This document shows, piece after piece, positions 26,249-35,444 of a stretch of 64,000 bases of DNA. The position numbers and the translations under genes are program-made. Position 1 is the first letter of the stretch. Each line of letters begins with the position of its first letter. Source of the DNA: Lachnospiraceae bacterium (GTDB lineage Bacteria; Bacillota; Clostridia; Lachnospirales; Lachnospiraceae); contig CASJPF010000014.1 in the NCBI GenBank assembly GCA_949383255.1, positions 1 to 64,000 of the forward strand, written 5' to 3'. Under the pieces are notes generated by a model. The model had not been told where the DNA came from. It did not search any database and worked only from the letters and a program-made list of their open reading frames with translations.

Positions 26249-26983
26249 TTAGATATTTTCTTTATTCTTTTGATAGGTTTCTAAGATAATATTCTGTACA
26301 TAGGGCGCTAGTTTTTTCTGCTGTTCTTTTGGGAGCTCTTTGATATAGATTGGCTTGCCATACTCAATGATAACGTGTGCCTTTTTAATCCATGGATATT
26401 GGTTTTCAAAGACCGCTGCGCTATTGTTGATGGTCATGGGAATAATGGGACAGCCTGCCTTTACCGCAATCTTAAAGCTGCCTTCATGAAAGGGCAGAAG
26501 CGTGCCTTCTTCTTTATTTCGTGTCCCTTCAGGAAAGATACAGATGGATTTGCCATTTTTCATTAGGTCGATAGCGGCAAGGATAGTCTGCATACCTGCC
26601 TTGATATTCTCACGGTCAAGGAACAGACAGTGGAGGTTGCGCATCCAAATATTTAACAGAGGCACCTTTTCCATGCTTTTCTTGGCAATATAGCCAGTGG
26701 GGCGTGGAACACGAATATAGGTTAATACCACATCAAAAAAGCTTCTGTGATTGCCGATATAAAGCACGGGGGTATCTGTAGGAATATTTTCCTCTCCGAT
26801 ATAGTCCACCTTTGCGCCGGAAAGAAAGCGGATGCATCGAAATGCCCAGCTTACAATTGCCAGACTAGAGCGACTTTTGGCATCAGGGTTGTGTTTGCCA
26901 ATCAGCCATTCCACAAAAATGATAGGTGTACTCAGTATCAAAAAGAGAATGAGAAAACTTGCAACAAGTAGTAATCGAATCAT
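26249..26983 (-). CDS. plsC: 1-acyl-sn-glycerol-3-phosphate acyltransferase
   Basis: Membrane-bound enzyme that acylates lysophosphatidate to phosphatidate. The 244-residue product begins with a membrane helix (LLLVASFLILFLILSTPIIFV), then shows the catalytic NHRSFFDV (HX4D, about 77-84) and the substrate motif FPEGTRNKEEG (about 148-158), followed by IPMTINNS. The start at 26983 has AGGAAAGG upstream on the minus strand. A family-2 element lies in its upstream gap. Confidence 0.95.
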   Translation of the reverse strand: MIRLLLVASFLILFLILSTPIIFVEWLIGKHNPDAKSRSSLAIVSWAFRCIRFLSGAKVDYIGEENIPTDTPVLYIGNHRSFFDVVLTYIRVPRPTGYIAKKSMEKVPLLNIWMRNLHCLFLDRENIKAGMQTILAAIDLMKNGKSICIFPEGTRNKEEGTLLPFHEGSFKIAVKAGCPIIPMTINNSAAVFENQYPWIKKAHVIIEYGKPIYIKELPKEQQKKLAPYVQNIILETYQKNKENI

Positions 26984-27020
26984 AAAAGTACCATACCTTT
27001 CCTAATTTAATAAAAATTTA

Positions 27021-27143
27021 CGCGACAGTTCAGCCTTCGGCTTCCTGCTACAGGCATCAAGCCATGCAAAATCGCTTCGCGATGGCTTGATGCATCTTGG
27101 CCGCTGCGCTTTCTTACGGACTTTGCAGCGTAGTGCAAAGTCC
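27021..27143 (-). repeat. Family-2 three-hairpin element, copy 2 (reversed)
   Basis: Read on the minus strand: GGACTTTGCA/TGCAAAGTCC, then CATCAAGCCA/TGGCTTGATG with inner ATCGC/GCGAT, then a CAGGAAGCCGAAGGCTGAACTG hairpin core. The second inner stem differs from copy 1 (CCAC/GTGG there), a compensatory-type change. Lies upstream of plsC. The remaining bases of 26984-27320 are AT-rich without a gene. Confidence 0.75.
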
Positions 27144-27320
27144 TGCGCTAAACTGCAACAAATTTCGATTCCATTCTATTCTATACAGTATTGCGGTTAA
27201 AATCAAGGTTTTAAAGTATATCTTCCCCGGAAACAGCATAAATATAGATATAATATAAATAGTCTCTCGGAATATCAGGCATTAAAAATCCGAGTGTCTA
27301 TATCATTTTTAGGAGGCAGA

Positions 27321-27755
27321 ATGGACAAATTGGGAAAAAAGAAGAAAAGAATTACCATATTTGTGGCAACGTGTATTATGATGATGCTGTTTCTTGCGGG
27401 CTGTGCCGGTGAGTCAACGGAGGATGATAAACTAAAAGATATTGAATTTACTGTAATTGGGGAAGACCAGCAGCCGGATTCTCTTAAGGAGATTATTGCG
27501 GAAAAGTCTGCGCAGCCGTTTCAGATTAGTTATACGCTCGGGGAGGAGCTCTATATTGCTGTGGGATACGGTGAGCAGCCAAGCGGAGGATACAGCATCA
27601 GTGTAAATGCGTTTTATGAGACAGAGGAGTCCTTGGTGATTGACACAACGCTTATTGGGCCAGGAAAAGCAGAGAATGTGACCAACACGCCAACACAACC
27701 TTATGTTGTGATAAAGACGGAAAATATTGCGGATAAGGCAATTGAATTTAAGTAA
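27321..27755 (+). CDS. Lipoprotein with PrcB C-terminal-like domain
   Basis: 144 residues. The N-terminus is a type II signal: basic KLGKKKKR, hydrophobic IFVATCIMMMLFLAGC with the lipobox LAGC, so the protein is likely lipid-anchored on the outside. The rest, YTLGEELYIAVGYGEQPSGGYSI (about 73-95) and a beta-rich tail with PYVVIKTE, matches the PrcB_C-type domain (G-x-QPSGGY-x-I). That domain was named from a dentilisin complex subunit; its role in Clostridia is unknown. The ATG at 27321 follows AGGAGG. A family-3 hairpin element follows and may end the transcript. Confidence 0.8.
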   Translation: MDKLGKKKKRITIFVATCIMMMLFLAGCAGESTEDDKLKDIEFTVIGEDQQPDSLKEIIAEKSAQPFQISYTLGEELYIAVGYGEQPSGGYSISVNAFYETEESLVIDTTLIGPGKAENVTNTPTQPYVVIKTENIADKAIEFK

Positions 27756-27787
27756 GATAATGCACAATGGACTTTTCCAACCTTTTA

Positions 27788-27870
27788 TGTGCACGAGCGT
27801 CCAAATGAAATATGTCAGTAAGCTGACGGACGCTCGGCGTGCGAGTAGGGATAACTTTCCCTGCCTAATT
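27788..27870 (+). repeat. Family-3 two-hairpin element, copy A (before pyrC)
   Basis: Hairpin 1: GAGCGTCC (27795-27802) with GGACGCTC (27828-27835), inner TCAG-TAAG-CTGA. Hairpin 2: AGTAGGGA-TAACT-TTCCCTGC, after GCGTGC. Same layout as the copies at 35444, 36296 (reversed) and 48908. Located about 50 bp before pyrC. Confidence 0.7.
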
Positions 27871-27920
27871 AAGAAAGATTGTGAAAGTCTATTATATATA
27901 CAAAGAAAGGGATAAGAGCA

Positions 27921-29252
27921 ATGATGTTAATAGAAAACGGTATAGTGATAGATCCGGCAAATGGCATAAAAAAACAGGCATCTATCTTGATAAAAAACGG
28001 GAAAATTGCAAGGGTGATAGATAACAGAGAGGAGCTTGACACAATAGAAATCAATTCTTGTGATAGAATCAATGCTTTCGGCTGTATGGTGGCGCCTGGC
28101 CTGGTGGATGTACATGTGCACTTTCGCGATCCTGGGTTTACACATAAGGAGGATATTGAGACAGGAGCAGAGGCTGCGCTGAGAGGCGGTTTTACAAGCG
28201 TTGTGTTGATGGCAAACACCAATCCTGTTGTGGACAACACAGAGACACTAACTTATATTTTGGAAAAAGGCAAAAAGACAGATTTAAAGGTTTATAGCTG
28301 TGCTACAGTGACAAAAGGAATGGCTGGGACAGAACTGACTGATATGGAGCTGCTTCTTGAAAAGGGCGCTGTTGGATTTACAGATGATGGGAAACCCATT
28401 CTTGACGCTACAGTGTTAGAACATGCCTTGAAAAAAGTTGCGGCGCTAAAAGTGCCTGTCAGTCTGCATGAGGAAAACCCTGCGTATATTCAAAATAATG
28501 GTGTCAATGCAGGCAAAACAGCAGAATATTTTAAAATAGGTGGTTCGCCGCGTGAGGCTGAGATTTGTATGATAGAGCGTGATCTCCAGATTGCATTGGA
28601 AACCGGAGCGATATTAAACATTCAGCATATCAGTACTAAGGAGGGGGTCATGCTGGTTAGAGAGGCAAAGAGAAAGGCGGCAGAACTGGGATTCGATAAT
28701 ATCCATGCAGAGGCGACACCGCATCATTTTAGTTTGACGCAAGATGCAGTACTTCAATATGGAACTCTTGCAAAGATGAATCCGCCGCTGCGAGAGGAAG
28801 CAGACAGGCAGGCGATAGTCGAAGGGCTAAAAGACGGCACAATTGACATCATCGCAACAGACCATGCGCCGCATAGTGAGGAAGAGAAGGCAAAGTCCAT
28901 CACGGAGGCGCCAAGTGGCATTATTGGTCTGGAAACTGCACTGGCGCTCGGAATTACAAACCTTGTCAATACCAATCAGTTGCCGATAGAGATATTAATC
29001 GAGAGAATGTCAACGGCCCCAGCGCTCCTGTATGGGCTTTCGGCAGGAACTTTGTCAGAGGGGGCGCCAGCCGACCTAGTAATTTTTGATGCGGGCGCCT
29101 CGTGGACTGTCGGAGCGTTTGCATCAAAGTCTTCCAATTCTCCTTTTGCCGGGCATACACTCAAGGGGGCAGTGTGCTATACAATTGTAGACGGAAAAGT
29201 GGTATTTATGAATCGCGCATTGCGCTCGGCGTCATGCCATAAACTTTCTTAA
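27921..29252 (+). CDS. pyrC: Dihydroorotase
   Basis: Zinc enzyme that cyclises carbamoyl-aspartate to dihydroorotate in pyrimidine synthesis. The 443-residue type I form shows VDVHVHFRDPGFTHKED (metal histidines, about 57-73), LMANTNPV, the metal-binding QHIST, EATPHHF and the catalytic-aspartate ATDHAPHSEEEK (about 312-323). ATG 27921 is followed by a second ATG at 27924; AAAGAAAGG lies upstream. It is not next to pyrKD, 18 kb away. Its last 47 bp overlap the 3' end of the convergent AraC-type regulator gene, and the final residues NRALRSASCHKLS look added by read-through into that region. Confidence 0.96.
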   Translation: MMLIENGIVIDPANGIKKQASILIKNGKIARVIDNREELDTIEINSCDRINAFGCMVAPGLVDVHVHFRDPGFTHKEDIETGAEAALRGGFTSVVLMANTNPVVDNTETLTYILEKGKKTDLKVYSCATVTKGMAGTELTDMELLLEKGAVGFTDDGKPILDATVLEHALKKVAALKVPVSLHEENPAYIQNNGVNAGKTAEYFKIGGSPREAEICMIERDLQIALETGAILNIQHISTKEGVMLVREAKRKAAELGFDNIHAEATPHHFSLTQDAVLQYGTLAKMNPPLREEADRQAIVEGLKDGTIDIIATDHAPHSEEEKAKSITEAPSGIIGLETALALGITNLVNTNQLPIEILIERMSTAPALLYGLSAGTLSEGAPADLVIFDAGASWTVGAFASKSSNSPFAGHTLKGAVCYTIVDGKVVFMNRALRSASCHKLS

Positions 29253-31470
29253 AGGCACGCCGAAATGTATTTGCATTGTTATAACCTACAGAGAGGTAAA
29301 GTTCATTCAGGCTGATATCTGTCTCGCGTATCAGCCTAGCTGCCTCGCTCATACGCATATTTTCAAGGTACGTTGAGAAGTTTAAACCTTTTTTCTCTTT
29401 GAAAAGATGGGAGAAGTAACTCTCTGAAATCTGAAACTTGTCAGAAATCTTGTTCAATCCCATAGAAGGATCATTATAGTTTTCATGGATATATTTTTCA
29501 ATCATAGATATCAAATCGGAGTCGTTTGTCTTCTCTGTGAAAAGGGTACAGAGTTTGAGCGCAATATCTTCGCACAACATAAAAGAGACATGCTGGCTAA
29601 AGGCATCGTCCAGATTTTTAATGGTTTCTGCTGGCGTGTTTTGTGGCAGTGCAAAGCGCGCTTTGAGCAGCGTGTTTCGGATATCCGACAACAGAAACTG
29701 CAACATATTAATAGGAAGCGCGCGCTCCTCAATATTTTCTTGATGCAGCAGGCTAAAGAGTTCCATCACCTGTGATGTATTGCCTGTTGTGATAAAGTGT
29801 ACCAGCTTTGTAGAGAGCTCATTTGGATAGTAAAAGGCATTTGAGTTTTTCTTAATAAATTCATACGGAAAGAAAATATAATTTTTACTCGTGTAGTTAA
29901 CTGCCTCCATCGCTTGCTGATAGGACTCCCAAACATTCAAAATATCACTTGTATTCTTGCCAATTCCGGCAAACAGCCATATCCCATAAGTATCCAAAAG
30001 ATAATTATGTATTTTCACAATTTCTTCATTGGTCTTGATGATTAGGTCTTTCTCATCTTCTGGGTGACCAATAACAATCAGTCCATAGATACGGTCAGAA
30101 GGGCTAAAACAGAAGAGTGGGCTGCCTAGAAATTTTTCAAGTGTTTCCAATATAATTTTATGACATTCTTCGTGTGTAAGAAATCCTTCTGGATAAGTAT
30201 GATATTCATTGGCACTGTTGTAGGCGACAATATATAAACCATTGTAGAGAAGGTTTTCCTCTGTCAGTCCGAGAAATGTCTTGGCATAGGAAGCTTCCTG
30301 TGGAGAGAGAATCATGCCGCGCAAGAACTGGCGCACATAGGAGTGAAAAATAATAGGGCGCTGACTATCCATGACTTCCTGCAAATGACTTTTCTCCTGC
30401 TCTGTCACTTGTAGTTTTTGACCAAGCTGTATAATAGGCCGTATGTTTCGGGCAGAGAGCATGAAAATAAGGATAAGACCACCAATTAAAGTTGCCACAA
30501 ATAATGCAGCGTACAATATTTGTGGGGGTGCATTATTTGCGGTTGCCTCGTAGGAAGGATGGCTATAATAGTAGGTAAAGCCTGTATTTTCAGATAAATA
30601 GCTGTTCATGGTCATCTTGCAGGATTTCAAAAAGGTCTCCATCTGATTAAACTGCGCCTCTGCAATCATGCTGCTAAATATTTGGCTCTCCACAGTAAAA
30701 AGTGACAGGATACTATCCCCCTGCTCACTTTGGACAGAGAGAAAGCGATATGGCGCATCCATGTTCATACAGTCAAATAAGATGGAAAGTTCTTCCTTCT
30801 CAAGAACAAAGTAAGTGACGGCATGGACATCCATATAGTTGAGGTCATTCAGATCAATCACATACATATAGAAATCTTTGCCACTGCGTGGAAGAAACAT
30901 ATCCATGGGAATAAAATGATAGTAATATTCGGGTGTTGTCAGCACTTCCATAAAAATTTCGTGGACTTCTTCAGCATATCCCTTAATTCGTTTATAAAAT
31001 CTGTCCTGTTCGACATAATAACCAGAACCTAAGATATAGTCGGAGTTTGGAAAGTAACAGTAGACTTCGGTCATGGGTAGGAGTATCTGCGGATACACAT
31101 CAGTAGCTACAGAAGAAGCAACTGCATTGCCAAGAACAAGCAATTCATTGTCCACTTCTGCATTTCTAGCCAGAGTACGGAATCTTCCGTCTTGCAGAAG
31201 CTGGCGGCAGTATGTTTTCATAATATCAATATCTTTCTCAAACAATTCTACATTGCTCATAAGCGTCGCCTTTGCCTGCCAATTATACAGGCGCCGGGAG
31301 GCTCTTGCATCAGACACATACAGATAGGCACACAATAGTAAGATAATGAATAGAAAAATGCTATAAGAGGTTATCATTTTCAGCATAAGGGACTGTCTAT
31401 GATAGATATTATTTGCTTGATTTCTTGATAATTTTATGTCACTTTGTATATTTTTAAACGAAATATGCAC
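29206..31470 (-). CDS. Membrane-bound AraC-family transcriptional regulator
   Basis: 754 residues: a cytoplasmic N-tail, TM helix about 35-52 (YSIFLFIILLLCAYLYVS), a large outside sensor region to about 320, a second TM (ILYAALFVATLIGGLILIFML, about 323-343), a cytoplasmic middle part and a C-terminal AraC HTH domain (about 655-750, with ISESYFSHLFKEKKGLNFSTYL and VGYNNANTFRRAFKKVYG). This is the YesN/YtdP-like single-chain sensor-regulator type that sits next to oligosaccharide ABC transporters in Clostridia and Bacillus. GTG 31470 is the start, with GAGG about 9 bp upstream. It is divergent from the binding-protein gene, its likely target; pectin-derived sugar is the inferred signal. Confidence 0.9.
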   Translation of the reverse strand: MHISFKNIQSDIKLSRNQANNIYHRQSLMLKMITSYSIFLFIILLLCAYLYVSDARASRRLYNWQAKATLMSNVELFEKDIDIMKTYCRQLLQDGRFRTLARNAEVDNELLVLGNAVASSVATDVYPQILLPMTEVYCYFPNSDYILGSGYYVEQDRFYKRIKGYAEEVHEIFMEVLTTPEYYYHFIPMDMFLPRSGKDFYMYVIDLNDLNYMDVHAVTYFVLEKEELSILFDCMNMDAPYRFLSVQSEQGDSILSLFTVESQIFSSMIAEAQFNQMETFLKSCKMTMNSYLSENTGFTYYYSHPSYEATANNAPPQILYAALFVATLIGGLILIFMLSARNIRPIIQLGQKLQVTEQEKSHLQEVMDSQRPIIFHSYVRQFLRGMILSPQEASYAKTFLGLTEENLLYNGLYIVAYNSANEYHTYPEGFLTHEECHKIILETLEKFLGSPLFCFSPSDRIYGLIVIGHPEDEKDLIIKTNEEIVKIHNYLLDTYGIWLFAGIGKNTSDILNVWESYQQAMEAVNYTSKNYIFFPYEFIKKNSNAFYYPNELSTKLVHFITTGNTSQVMELFSLLHQENIEERALPINMLQFLLSDIRNTLLKARFALPQNTPAETIKNLDDAFSQHVSFMLCEDIALKLCTLFTEKTNDSDLISMIEKYIHENYNDPSMGLNKISDKFQISESYFSHLFKEKKGLNFSTYLENMRMSEAARLIRETDISLNELYLSVGYNNANTFRRAFKKVYGMTPSAMRDS

Positions 31471-31627
31471 GTTTGTTTACCTCTTTTTTAATGTTTTTAA
31501 TTAAAATTTAAACATAATTTCTTTTTTATATTATCAGCAAAATAAAAAAATTACAATATGTAAGTGTTTTCAGAGGTGCGAAAATAAAGGATTCTATTTT
31601 TTTGATGTGCAAAATATGCACGTTAGT
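31461..31627 (+). promoter_or_regulatory. Repeated 13-mer, candidate operator of the AraC-type regulator
   Basis: AAATATGCACGTT occurs at 31461-31473 (over the regulator's start codon) and at 31612-31624 (17 bp upstream of the binding-protein gene -35), same orientation, 151 bp apart. The second copy is part of the dyad GTGCA-N5-TGCAC (31607-31621). Such paired sites flanking a divergent promoter region would suit autoregulation plus activation by an AraC protein. Confidence 0.5.
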
Positions 31628-31640
31628 CAAAAATTGTAGC

Positions 31641-31670
31641 TTGAAATAGCAAAATGCACAATGCTATAGT
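31641..31670 (+). promoter_or_regulatory. Promoter of the solute-binding protein gene
   Basis: TTGAAA (31641-31646), 18-bp spacer, TATAGT (31665-31670); about 70 bp before the ATG at 31744. The 13-mer operator candidate lies just upstream of the -35. Confidence 0.6.
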
Positions 31671-31743
31671 ACGTTTAAAGAGATGCTGTTGGAAATCGGC
31701 ATCATTTCTTAGAGAAACTAATTTTTAAAAAGGGAGGAAGAAA

Positions 31744-33441
31744 ATGAAAAAGAAAGCATTATCCTTACTATTAGCATCGACAATGGTTATCTCATTGACT
31801 GCATGTGGCGGTGGCAACAATGAGACATCAAGTAACTCTTCATCTGGAAACAGTAATACTGCTTCAGCAGATAAGAATGGAGACGCTGCGTCATCTAATG
31901 ATAATACATCAGGGGAAACTGGTTCAGGGGACTATATTCTGACAGATGTTAAGATTATGGTGAATGGTACAGTAAACTCTGTAAAACAGGAGACAGAGGC
32001 ACAGCAGACAACAAGAGATGCGTTTATTCCACAGCTTGAAGCTGCGGTTGGCGAGGCAATTGGACATGAGATTAACATTGATTTTGAGGTTGCAAGCCAT
32101 TCAGATTATGCTGGTTATGTAGGACGTATGTTCGTTAGCGAGCAGTATCCTGACGTTATGATTATGAGCGCTGACATGCTCAAACAGTATGAGACAACAG
32201 GATTGTTGTGGGATATGGCAAACGCATATGACAATGCAGAGTTTCAGAATCGTATGAAGCTGCCTGGTATCAATGAAGGCTTAAAGGATGCGCAGGGACA
32301 TCTGTACGGATTTGCACCGACATACGGCAATGGATGTATTACATATGTAAAACAGGCATGGTTAGACAATCTGGGCATTAATGGCGACGATATTAAGACC
32401 TATGATGATTTTTATAATATGTTGGAGCGGTTTTCCAAGGAAGATCCAGATGGAAATGGCATAGATGGTGATACTTATGGATTTATTTCCGCAGGTTTGA
32501 TTGGAAGCGAAGCTCCCTGGATCAACTATGTGGCAGAGTTCTGGCAGGGAGCATATCCAAGCATTATTCAGGGTGAGGATGGCGTTTGGTATGATGGTTT
32601 TCAGGCGCCAGAGGCAAAGGAAGCGCTTCTTAGAATGCAGAAGGCATATCAGGATGGCGTGATTGACCCGGATAGTTTTACGGCAGGTACAAAAGATGCA
32701 CGTGAGAAATGGTTTGGCGCAGAACAGTCTGGTTCCGCAGGTGTATTTTCATACTGGGCTGGTACATGGTATCAGAACCTTGCAAACAACTTAGAGAAGA
32801 ACGGCGTGGACAATGAGGTGTATGAGTTAGCACCAATTAAGGAGATCACAGACACCTTTGGTGGTTATCTCAACAGAGAAGCTCCCGTTTGGGTTATCTT
32901 GGATGATGGTGATGGGGATGATTCTCGTGAGCAGGCAATCTTTACTGCAATCCTCGACACAATGCTTGACGGTGATAAAGTACAAACTCTGTGGACATAT
33001 GGTCCAGAAGGTATTGCATGGTCTACGGAGGCTGAGGACTTTGCACTTTATCCAGATGATCCTGATAAGAGAAAAGAGTACTCCTACAAAGATGGCGAGT
33101 TCCATATGCGTCCAGGTTTGGAGGATCCCAATGTTCTTGCAGTTAAGAATCATCTCGATCCGGCACTTGTTATCGCGCCACTCACAAACGGTTATGTCAG
33201 CAGCACAGATTTGCAGGATGTCAGCAATAAGTTCTTTACAGACCACTGTGTAGACGCTCCGTCAGCACCTGCTTCTGAGACATACAGTGAGCGTTCCGCA
33301 GAAATTATTGACGCGCGTGATGTAGTGATTGCGGAAGTTGTTGTTAATGGCGGTGATGTTGATGCTGCTATGCAGAAGTATACTTCAAGCGTTGGTAGTT
33401 TGGTTGACCAAATCTTAGAGGAACTCAATAGCGCTCAGTAA
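31744..33441 (+). CDS. Extracellular solute-binding lipoprotein (oligosaccharide ABC transporter)
   Basis: 565 residues. Lipoprotein signal with SLTACGGG lipobox (Cys at 21), then a Ser/Asn/Gly-rich linker to about 60, then a family-1 type binding fold (LplA-like, large form). Acidic DPDGNGIDGDTYGF (about 237-250) resembles the calcium-type loop common in this group. It supplies substrate to the two permeases downstream; no ATPase is encoded, so a shared MsmK-type ATPase elsewhere is expected. AAGGGAGGAAGAAA precedes the ATG. A strong terminator after the gene probably makes this protein more abundant than the permeases. Confidence 0.93.
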   Translation: MKKKALSLLLASTMVISLTACGGGNNETSSNSSSGNSNTASADKNGDAASSNDNTSGETGSGDYILTDVKIMVNGTVNSVKQETEAQQTTRDAFIPQLEAAVGEAIGHEINIDFEVASHSDYAGYVGRMFVSEQYPDVMIMSADMLKQYETTGLLWDMANAYDNAEFQNRMKLPGINEGLKDAQGHLYGFAPTYGNGCITYVKQAWLDNLGINGDDIKTYDDFYNMLERFSKEDPDGNGIDGDTYGFISAGLIGSEAPWINYVAEFWQGAYPSIIQGEDGVWYDGFQAPEAKEALLRMQKAYQDGVIDPDSFTAGTKDAREKWFGAEQSGSAGVFSYWAGTWYQNLANNLEKNGVDNEVYELAPIKEITDTFGGYLNREAPVWVILDDGDGDDSREQAIFTAILDTMLDGDKVQTLWTYGPEGIAWSTEAEDFALYPDDPDKRKEYSYKDGEFHMRPGLEDPNVLAVKNHLDPALVIAPLTNGYVSSTDLQDVSNKFFTDHCVDAPSAPASETYSERSAEIIDARDVVIAEVVVNGGDVDAAMQKYTSSVGSLVDQILEELNSAQ

Positions 33442-33466
33442 ATCCAGAAACAATATCGCATATATT

Positions 33467-33511
33467 CCCTGTACTGCCTGTGGGGCAGCCCCGGCAGCAC
33501 AGGGATTTTTT
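33467..33511 (+). terminator. Attenuating terminator between binding protein and permeases
   Basis: CCCTGTACTGCC pairs with GGCAGCACAGGG (one mismatch), followed by ATTTTTT. Partial read-through would feed the permease genes that start at 33553. Confidence 0.9.
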
Positions 33512-33552
33512 AACCAAAAAACAAGCATTTATTTAAGAAAGGAAGAGACGGT

Positions 33553-34518
33553 ATGAGCAATAATAATACAACCATGACTTCCGGCACTGTTCAGGTTCGC
33601 AAGAAACCATTGGGACTCCGTATCTGGAACAACCGTGGTCATTATATCATGTTTGTGCCCGTATTTATCTTTGTACTAATCCTAAACTACTGGCCTATGT
33701 TGGGTATTCGGTATGCATTTATGGAGTACAAGGCAGGCGGAACTCCCTCATGGACAGGTTTTACACATTTTGAAAGAATGTTTAGCACAAATGCCTTTTG
33801 GTCGGCGTTTGGCAATACGCTGGTACTAAGTCTTGTAAAACTGTTCTTGACCACCTTTGCATCGGTTATTGTATCTGTCTTCCTAAATGAAATGGGAAAT
33901 CTCTTTGTGAAGAAGACCTTACAGACCATTATCTATCTACCGCATTTTATGTCTTGGGCAGTGGTGGCTTCCATTTTCACTTTGATTCTGTCTCCTTCCA
34001 GCACAGGTATGATCAATGGTATGTTGCGGGATATGGGTATATTAGGACCAAATGACAGCAGCATCTATTTCCTGGCAGATTCCAAGATGTGGCGACCAAT
34101 ATTCTATATGATTAATATTTGGAAAGATACAGGTTGGGGAACAATTATCTTCCTTGCAACATTGTCCGGTATCAGTCCAGAGCTGTATGAAGCTGCTGAT
34201 ATTGATGGTGCGACACGTCTTCAGAAGATTCGTTATGTGACAATGCCGGCTCTTGCCAACACAATTATTACTGTTTTGATTTTGAATCTGGCAAAGGTTA
34301 TGAACTTGTTTGAGTCTGTATTCGTATTGTACAACAGTGCGGTGTATGACGTATCAGATGTTATTGGTACTTATATTTATCGCCAGACCTTTATGGTTGC
34401 TAGACCAGACTACGGTTACTCTACAGCAGTAGGTTTGTTCCGTTCTATCGTCGGCTGTATTTTGGTATTGATCTGTAATAAGGCGAGCAATAAAGTCCGT
34501 GGCCGCGGCATTGTATAG
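33553..34518 (+). CDS. ABC sugar transporter permease (LplB/YtmP-like)
   Basis: 321 residues with about six membrane helices; first helix HYIMFVPVFIFVLILNYWP (about 31-49). The ATPase-contact EAA loop reads YEAADIDGATRLQKIRYVTMP (about 215-235). This is the first permease of a CUT1-type oligosaccharide importer and pairs with the next gene. AAGAAAGGAAGAG precedes the ATG at 33553. Context with an SGNH rhamnogalacturonan esterase suggests pectin fragments as cargo. Confidence 0.92.
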   Translation: MSNNNTTMTSGTVQVRKKPLGLRIWNNRGHYIMFVPVFIFVLILNYWPMLGIRYAFMEYKAGGTPSWTGFTHFERMFSTNAFWSAFGNTLVLSLVKLFLTTFASVIVSVFLNEMGNLFVKKTLQTIIYLPHFMSWAVVASIFTLILSPSSTGMINGMLRDMGILGPNDSSIYFLADSKMWRPIFYMINIWKDTGWGTIIFLATLSGISPELYEAADIDGATRLQKIRYVTMPALANTIITVLILNLAKVMNLFESVFVLYNSAVYDVSDVIGTYIYRQTFMVARPDYGYSTAVGLFRSIVGCILVLICNKASNKVRGRGIV

Positions 34519-34529
34519 GAGGTGCGAAT

Positions 34530-35396
34530 ATGGCTGAAACAAAAGTGGCTTACAAAAAGCCTAAGACAAAGATTACTGTCTTTTCTGTGGTCAATTATAT
34601 TGTTTTTATCATTTTGGCACTGATTATTTTAGTACCAATGTGGAAAGTATTAGTGGACTCTTTTAATGCTGTGGGTGTGTATCAGTTCCGGTTGTGGCCG
34701 ACAGATTTTACTCTCGATGGCTATAAGGTTATTTTGGGAGAGCGTGGACTGTTAAGACCGCTTATCAATTCCTTTGTCACAACGATTGCAGGTGCATTGC
34801 TGGGGCTAGTACTCAGTACACTGGGCGGCTATGTTTTGATTCAGTTTGATATGCCTGGTCGTAATCTGTTGGCATACTTCCTGCTTTTTACCATGATTTT
34901 CTCCGGTGGTATGATTCCAGAGTACTTGGTAATGAGACGTTTGGGTTTGCTCAACAATATGTGGATTCTGGTAGTTAAGCATGGTATTAACGTGTCAAAT
35001 ATCGTTCTGATGAGAAACTTTTTTGAGGGGATTCCTGCAAGTTTGTTTGAGGCAGCGCGAATTGATGGCTGTACTCCAATGGGAATTTTTGTGAAGATTG
35101 TACTCCCACTCTCAAAGGCAGCGCTTGCTTCTATTGGTCTGATGTTTGCTGTGGCAGTGTGGAATGATTACTCTACAGTTCAGATTTACATAAACTCTCC
35201 AGATCAGGTAAACTTCCAGTATAAACTTCGTGTTATGATTATGGATGGCGACACGCCGCCTACCGCCTACCCGATTTCGCAGACAACTTTGTACAACGCA
35301 GGTATCATCGCGGCAATTCTTCCGTTTATGATTCTGTATCCATTCTTACAGAAATATTTTGTAAAGGGTGTTAATATCGGAGCTGTTAAGGAATAA
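34530..35396 (+). CDS. ABC sugar transporter permease (LplC/YtcP-like)
   Basis: 288 residues, about six membrane helices (first: VVNYIVFIILALIILVPMW, about 20-38). The EAA loop reads LFEAARIDGCTPMGIFVKIVLP (about 173-193). The ending PFLQKYFVKGVNIGAVKE is the typical C-terminal tail of CarB/LplC-type permeases. It starts 11 bp after the first permease (GGAGGTGCGAAT upstream of ATG 34530) and is followed by a terminator and two family-3 elements before the esterase gene. Confidence 0.92.
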   Translation: MAETKVAYKKPKTKITVFSVVNYIVFIILALIILVPMWKVLVDSFNAVGVYQFRLWPTDFTLDGYKVILGERGLLRPLINSFVTTIAGALLGLVLSTLGGYVLIQFDMPGRNLLAYFLLFTMIFSGGMIPEYLVMRRLGLLNNMWILVVKHGINVSNIVLMRNFFEGIPASLFEAARIDGCTPMGIFVKIVLPLSKAALASIGLMFAVAVWNDYSTVQIYINSPDQVNFQYKLRVMIMDGDTPPTAYPISQTTLYNAGIIAAILPFMILYPFLQKYFVKGVNIGAVKE

Positions 35397-35405
35397 AGTG
35401 CGAAG

Positions 35406-35444
35406 AGAACGCAGGCGAACTTGTTCGTTTTGCGTTCTTTATTT
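35406..35444 (+). terminator. Terminator after the permease genes
   Basis: AGAACGCA pairs with TGCGTTCT, with inner CGAAC/GTTCG, followed by TTATTTAT. Confidence 0.8.
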
